In this document: piece by piece, positions 60,509 through 64,000 of the stretch
How the letters are laid out: the number at the start of each line of letters is the position of its first letter
Numbering within the stretch: the stretch's first letter is position 1
Assembly: GCF_000935355.1 (NCBI RefSeq)
Contig: NZ_JXZC01000001.1
Location: forward strand, 1,302,001 to 1,366,000
Length of the DNA stretch: 64,000 nt
Reading direction: 5' to 3'
Source of the DNA: Rossellomorea aquimaris
GTDB lineage: Bacteria > Bacillota > Bacilli > Bacillales > Bacillaceae_B
The notes under the pieces: model-generated
Told to the model about the DNA's origin: nothing
The model's input: the letters and a program-made list of their open reading frames with translations, nothing else
The model's database searches: none
Position numbers and translations under genes: made by a program

Positions 60509-60763
60509 GTGAACAAAGTCGATTACGATCGGGCCTTGTATTACACTCACCGATCAGAATGGGATAACCTGTTGATCCTCATGGTGAGAACGAAGGATGA
60601 CCTTCTTTCGAAAAGAATTGAACATTTTCTACATGCGTACCATTTTTCAAACGATTACACGGTTGTAGAGCGTAACCTATATACGCTTTTACGATATATT
60701 GAACATGCAAACTTCACCTATAGTGTAGAGCAACCACTTGAGGAAACCTTTGCAGAGATGTAG
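60509..60763 (+). CDS. yhdB: YhdB-like small protein
   Basis: 84 residues, GTG start with AAAAGGAGGG 8 nt upstream. The sequence MNKVDYDRALYYTHRSEWDN then RTKDDLLSKRIEHFLHAYHF is recognised as YhdB-like, a short soluble protein of unknown function. It lies next to yhdA (azoreductase) and the yhcYZ genes as in B. subtilis. A sigma-E-like promoter suggests mother-cell expression. Confidence 0.75.
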   Translation: MNKVDYDRALYYTHRSEWDNLLILMVRTKDDLLSKRIEHFLHAYHFSNDYTVVERNLYTLLRYIEHANFTYSVEQPLEETFAEM

Positions 60764-60785
60764 CTACAAGAGAATTCCACCTACG

Positions 60786-60826
60786 GCTGATCCAATTAGT
60801 ATGCGCTATTGGATCAGCTTTTATTA
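60786..60826 (+). terminator. Terminator of yhdB
   Basis: GCTGATCCAAT and ATTGGATCAGC arms, then TTTTATTATTTT. Confidence 0.88.
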
Positions 60827-60950
60827 TTTTGTATGTATAGAGCCTCGGGTTGCTTGTATTGTTACATTTACCGGGGTTGTACCTGATACATTTCCCTCGT
60901 TCTTCATCTGGTAACACTTCCTGTAATTGGTATATATATCAAACAAAATA

Positions 60951-60976
60951 AAAAAACCGGCATAATGCCAGTTTTC
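60951..60976 (-). terminator. Terminator of the azoreductase gene
   Basis: AACTGGCAT and ATGCCGGTT pair on the minus strand and are followed by seven T. Confidence 0.8.
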
Positions 60977-60980
60977 CCTA

Positions 60981-62176
<1,196 letters not shown>

Positions 62177-62188
62177 GCATGGCACCTC

Positions 62189-63310
62189 CTAATAGGGTAT
62201 TTGAACTGAAATACTCGTTCCTTTTCCTAGTTGACTGTTTATCGTTAGTTCTCCACCAATGCTTTTCACACGTTCCTCCATACTCTGTATCCCCACAGAA
62301 GGCAGTGAATGTTTGGTGTCATAATGAAACCCGTAACCTCTATCTTCAATCATTAAATGAATGAAATGTGATTCACTTTTTAATGTATAAAAAATGTTCT
62401 TTTCACCAGAATGCTTTTTACAATTATTAAGGGCTTCCTGGCTCACCCGCCACAGGACTTCTTCTATCCTGGAACTAAGGGAGATGACTCCCTCTACTTT
62501 CGTTTCAAGGGTCAACCCCAGCATTTCTGCGTATCCTTTAACGGCTTCAACTACTCCATTTTCCAAACCATGGGGTCTTAATTGCCAGATGAGGGCCCTC
62601 ATTTCCGATAGGGCTTCCTGGGCAAGATTTTGAATGGTCTTGAAGGTGCCCTTCACTTCCTCTTCCCCGGTCATCTCCGCTCCGCCTCTTGCTGTTAACG
62701 TAAGCGAAAACAACAGTTGGTTCACTGAGTCATGAAGATCCCTTGCCAATCGGTTCCTTTCACCGATAAGAGCAACTTCCTGTTCCTTCTTCGTCAGTGT
62801 AATTCTTTTGATGGCGGAACCGATTTGAAACGCAACTGATTCCAGAAGAGCAAGTTCATCGGTTGAGAAGTGGGTTTTATTCGGAGCTGCAACATTTAAT
62901 AACCCGAAGGATTCATTTCCGGACTGCAACGGGACCGTTGCATGATACGTGATTTCGTCTGTATCCCCTCTCTTTTCTTCAATGGCCTGCTCGATCCGCT
63001 GACATTCAATGATATTGGAGGCTTTCGTAAGCTTTCCATTTCGAAAACGATTGACACACCAGCAGCCGCCCTTTTTCATCAGTTCACATTTCCGGTCAGA
63101 TAGTGACTTCGGGAGATTCTCATAGGAGACAAGCTCGTGACTGCCTTCCTCTTCAATAAAGAAAATCCATCCCGTTGTGAAGCTTGTGCCTCTGATCAGC
63201 TTCTTCAATGCCCCTGAAAGCATAGAAGAAAGCTCTGTTTCATTGTTCAGCAATTCGGCTATCTCTTTCAAAAGCTCGATATTTGAAAGGGATTCTTGAT
63301 TCATCTTCAT
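62189..63310 (-). CDS. yhcY: GAF-domain sensor histidine kinase YhcY
   Basis: 373 residues, soluble. A GAF domain (about 20-175) contains several Cys (KCELMKKGGCWCVNRF near 78-92, then IIECQRIEQ) that could bind a metal or sense redox. The HisKA_3 dimerisation site is ERNRLARDLHDSVNQLLFSL with the phospho-His near 197. The HATPase part has NCKKHSGEKNIFYTL, EDRGYGFHYD and SIGGELTINSQLGKGT. A start two codons later is equally possible. In operon with yhcZ and yhdA. Confidence 0.9.
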   Translation of the reverse strand: MKMNQESLSNIELLKEIAELLNNETELSSMLSGALKKLIRGTSFTTGWIFFIEEEGSHELVSYENLPKSLSDRKCELMKKGGCWCVNRFRNGKLTKASNIIECQRIEQAIEEKRGDTDEITYHATVPLQSGNESFGLLNVAAPNKTHFSTDELALLESVAFQIGSAIKRITLTKKEQEVALIGERNRLARDLHDSVNQLLFSLTLTARGGAEMTGEEEVKGTFKTIQNLAQEALSEMRALIWQLRPHGLENGVVEAVKGYAEMLGLTLETKVEGVISLSSRIEEVLWRVSQEALNNCKKHSGEKNIFYTLKSESHFIHLMIEDRGYGFHYDTKHSLPSVGIQSMEERVKSIGGELTINSQLGKGTSISVQIPY

Positions 63311-63412
63311 CGTCCTCTCCCATCCTTCACTACTATTATATAGATTTTACACAAAACCGGTATTCTCAAAAAGAATGAAACGTTCTACGACCTTTGACTG
63401 AAAACGTATGTT

Positions 63413-63473
63413 CCGACCCTAAACAAAAACAAGAGATGTGTTGGCACATCTCTTGTTTTTTGTTTAGGGTCGG
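63413..63473. terminator. Long inverted-repeat bidirectional terminator
   Basis: Arms of about 28 bp (CCGACCCTAAACAAAAACAA onward to GATGTG) with one extra base, around TTGG. It separates pgcA from the yhcY promoter region; the core CAAGAGATGTG/CACATCTCTTG with T runs is terminator-like. Confidence 0.75.
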
Positions 63474-63554
63474 ATATAGCACGGCAAATTGGTAAACAGC
63501 ATAGGTTTAGCCTGTTTTTATCAGCACTGCAATGCCAGGGAAAAAGGAAAGGCT

Positions 63555-64000
63555 TTAGGCCTCTCCTACAGATGAACTGATCATCGTTTCCACTTTCGCC
63601 ATGATGGCTTTTTGCAGAACATGTAATTTATTATCGCTATCGCTTTGTGTCTGACCAATTACGCTGAAATAGAATTTGATCTTCGGTTCCGTTCCTGAAG
63701 GACGCAGGCAGATCCATGATCCGTCTTCAAGATGGTATTTCAGGACATTGGATGACGGTAGGTGAATACTTGATTCTACACCAGTTTGTAATTCAACCTT
63801 CTTACTTACCTTATAGTCTTCCGATGATACGACCTTCAAGCCGGCTACTTCTTTCAAAGGCTCGTTTCTGAAATCCTTCAGAATTCCCTGGATTTGTTCA
63901 GCGCCTTCTTTTCCTTTAAGAGTCAAGCTCTTAAGCCCTTCTTGATAGAAGCCATGCTGCTCGAATAAATCATTCAGCACATTATAGAGAGTTTTGCCCT
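63555..64000 (-). CDS. pgcA: Alpha-phosphoglucomutase/phosphomannomutase, C-terminal part
   Basis: The frame is open to the right edge, so about 148 C-terminal residues of a larger (about 580-residue) enzyme are seen. The phosphate-binding loop of domain 4 is LRPSGTEPKIKFYFSVIG, diagnostic of the phosphohexomutase superfamily. In B. subtilis pgcA (yhxB) lies just before yhcY, as here. It interconverts glucose 6- and 1-phosphate for UDP-glucose and teichoic acid synthesis. Confidence 0.9.
   Translation of the reverse strand, partial: GKTLYNVLNDLFEQHGFYQEGLKSLTLKGKEGAEQIQGILKDFRNEPLKEVAGLKVVSSEDYKVSKKVELQTGVESSIHLPSSNVLKYHLEDGSWICLRPSGTEPKIKFYFSVIGQTQSDSDNKLHVLQKAIMAKVETMISSSVGEA

Overview
The window looks like chromosome of a low-GC, endospore-forming Bacillaceae bacterium. 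The evidence is sporulation content (an alpha/beta SASP, SplA/SplB, SpoVR, YheC/YheD-type coat-associated ATP-grasp proteins), strong AGGAGG ribosome binding sites, sigma-G and sigma-E type promoters, and gene neighbourhoods resembling the Bacillus subtilis yhc-yhd-yhe segment (pgcA, yhcY, yhcZ, yhdA, yhdB, spoVR, yheC/D/E, bmrCD). Genus and species cannot be settled from the sequence. I see no rRNA, complete canonical tRNA, transposase, phage or CRISPR array.

Layout. 1-4.75 kb: four tandem ATP-grasp paralogues. 4.75-9.5 kb: ferritin-like protein, YheE, two hairpin repeats, a CstR-type regulator, a PucR-type regulator with the sugar ABC ATPase MsmX, and a SASP gene whose leader folds like a tRNA. 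9.5-17.4 kb: fumarase, a cystine-type ABC importer, an NAD(P)-binding protein, a YceG-like pair and an orphan pair of Opp-type permeases. 17.4-23.2 kb: the BmrCD multidrug exporter with leader peptide and attenuator, then a sigma-Y type ECF operon. 23.3-30 kb: an MFS exporter and a sigma-54 circuit (activator, YfcC-family transporter, isoaspartyl dipeptidase). 30-36.7 kb: UspA, XRE regulator, photolyase, DAACS symporter, a dead ArsC homologue and spore photoproduct lyase. 36.8-40.7 kb: a TPP-riboswitch-controlled thiamine-precursor transport operon ending in a TatD hydrolase. 40.7-46.5 kb: kinase-like protein, aldo/keto reductase, FbpA-like protein and a CadC-CadA-CzcD metal efflux operon. 46.6-56 kb: CNNM protein, ABC exporter, GntP permease with 3-hydroxybutyrate dehydrogenase, SLC13 transporter, YczE. 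56.2-64 kb: SpoVR, a tandem array of hairpin repeats, an MFS exporter, YhdB, azoreductase, the YhcYZ two-component system and the end of a phosphoglucomutase gene.

The most unusual material is between genes. (1) A tRNA-like cloverleaf with a 3' CCA lies in the SASP leader, behind a sigma-G promoter. (2) Three intergenic arrays have an exact 21-bp period; two are closely related and both sit upstream of MFS genes. (3) A family of about 122-bp hairpin repeats varies by compensatory base changes in its arms; eight copies occur, six of them in one array with a 378-bp higher-order period. (4) A matched sigma-54 promoter and activator predict a regulon for isoaspartyl-dipeptide use. Several longer open frames inside the repeats, leaders or antisense to real genes are listed as rejected.
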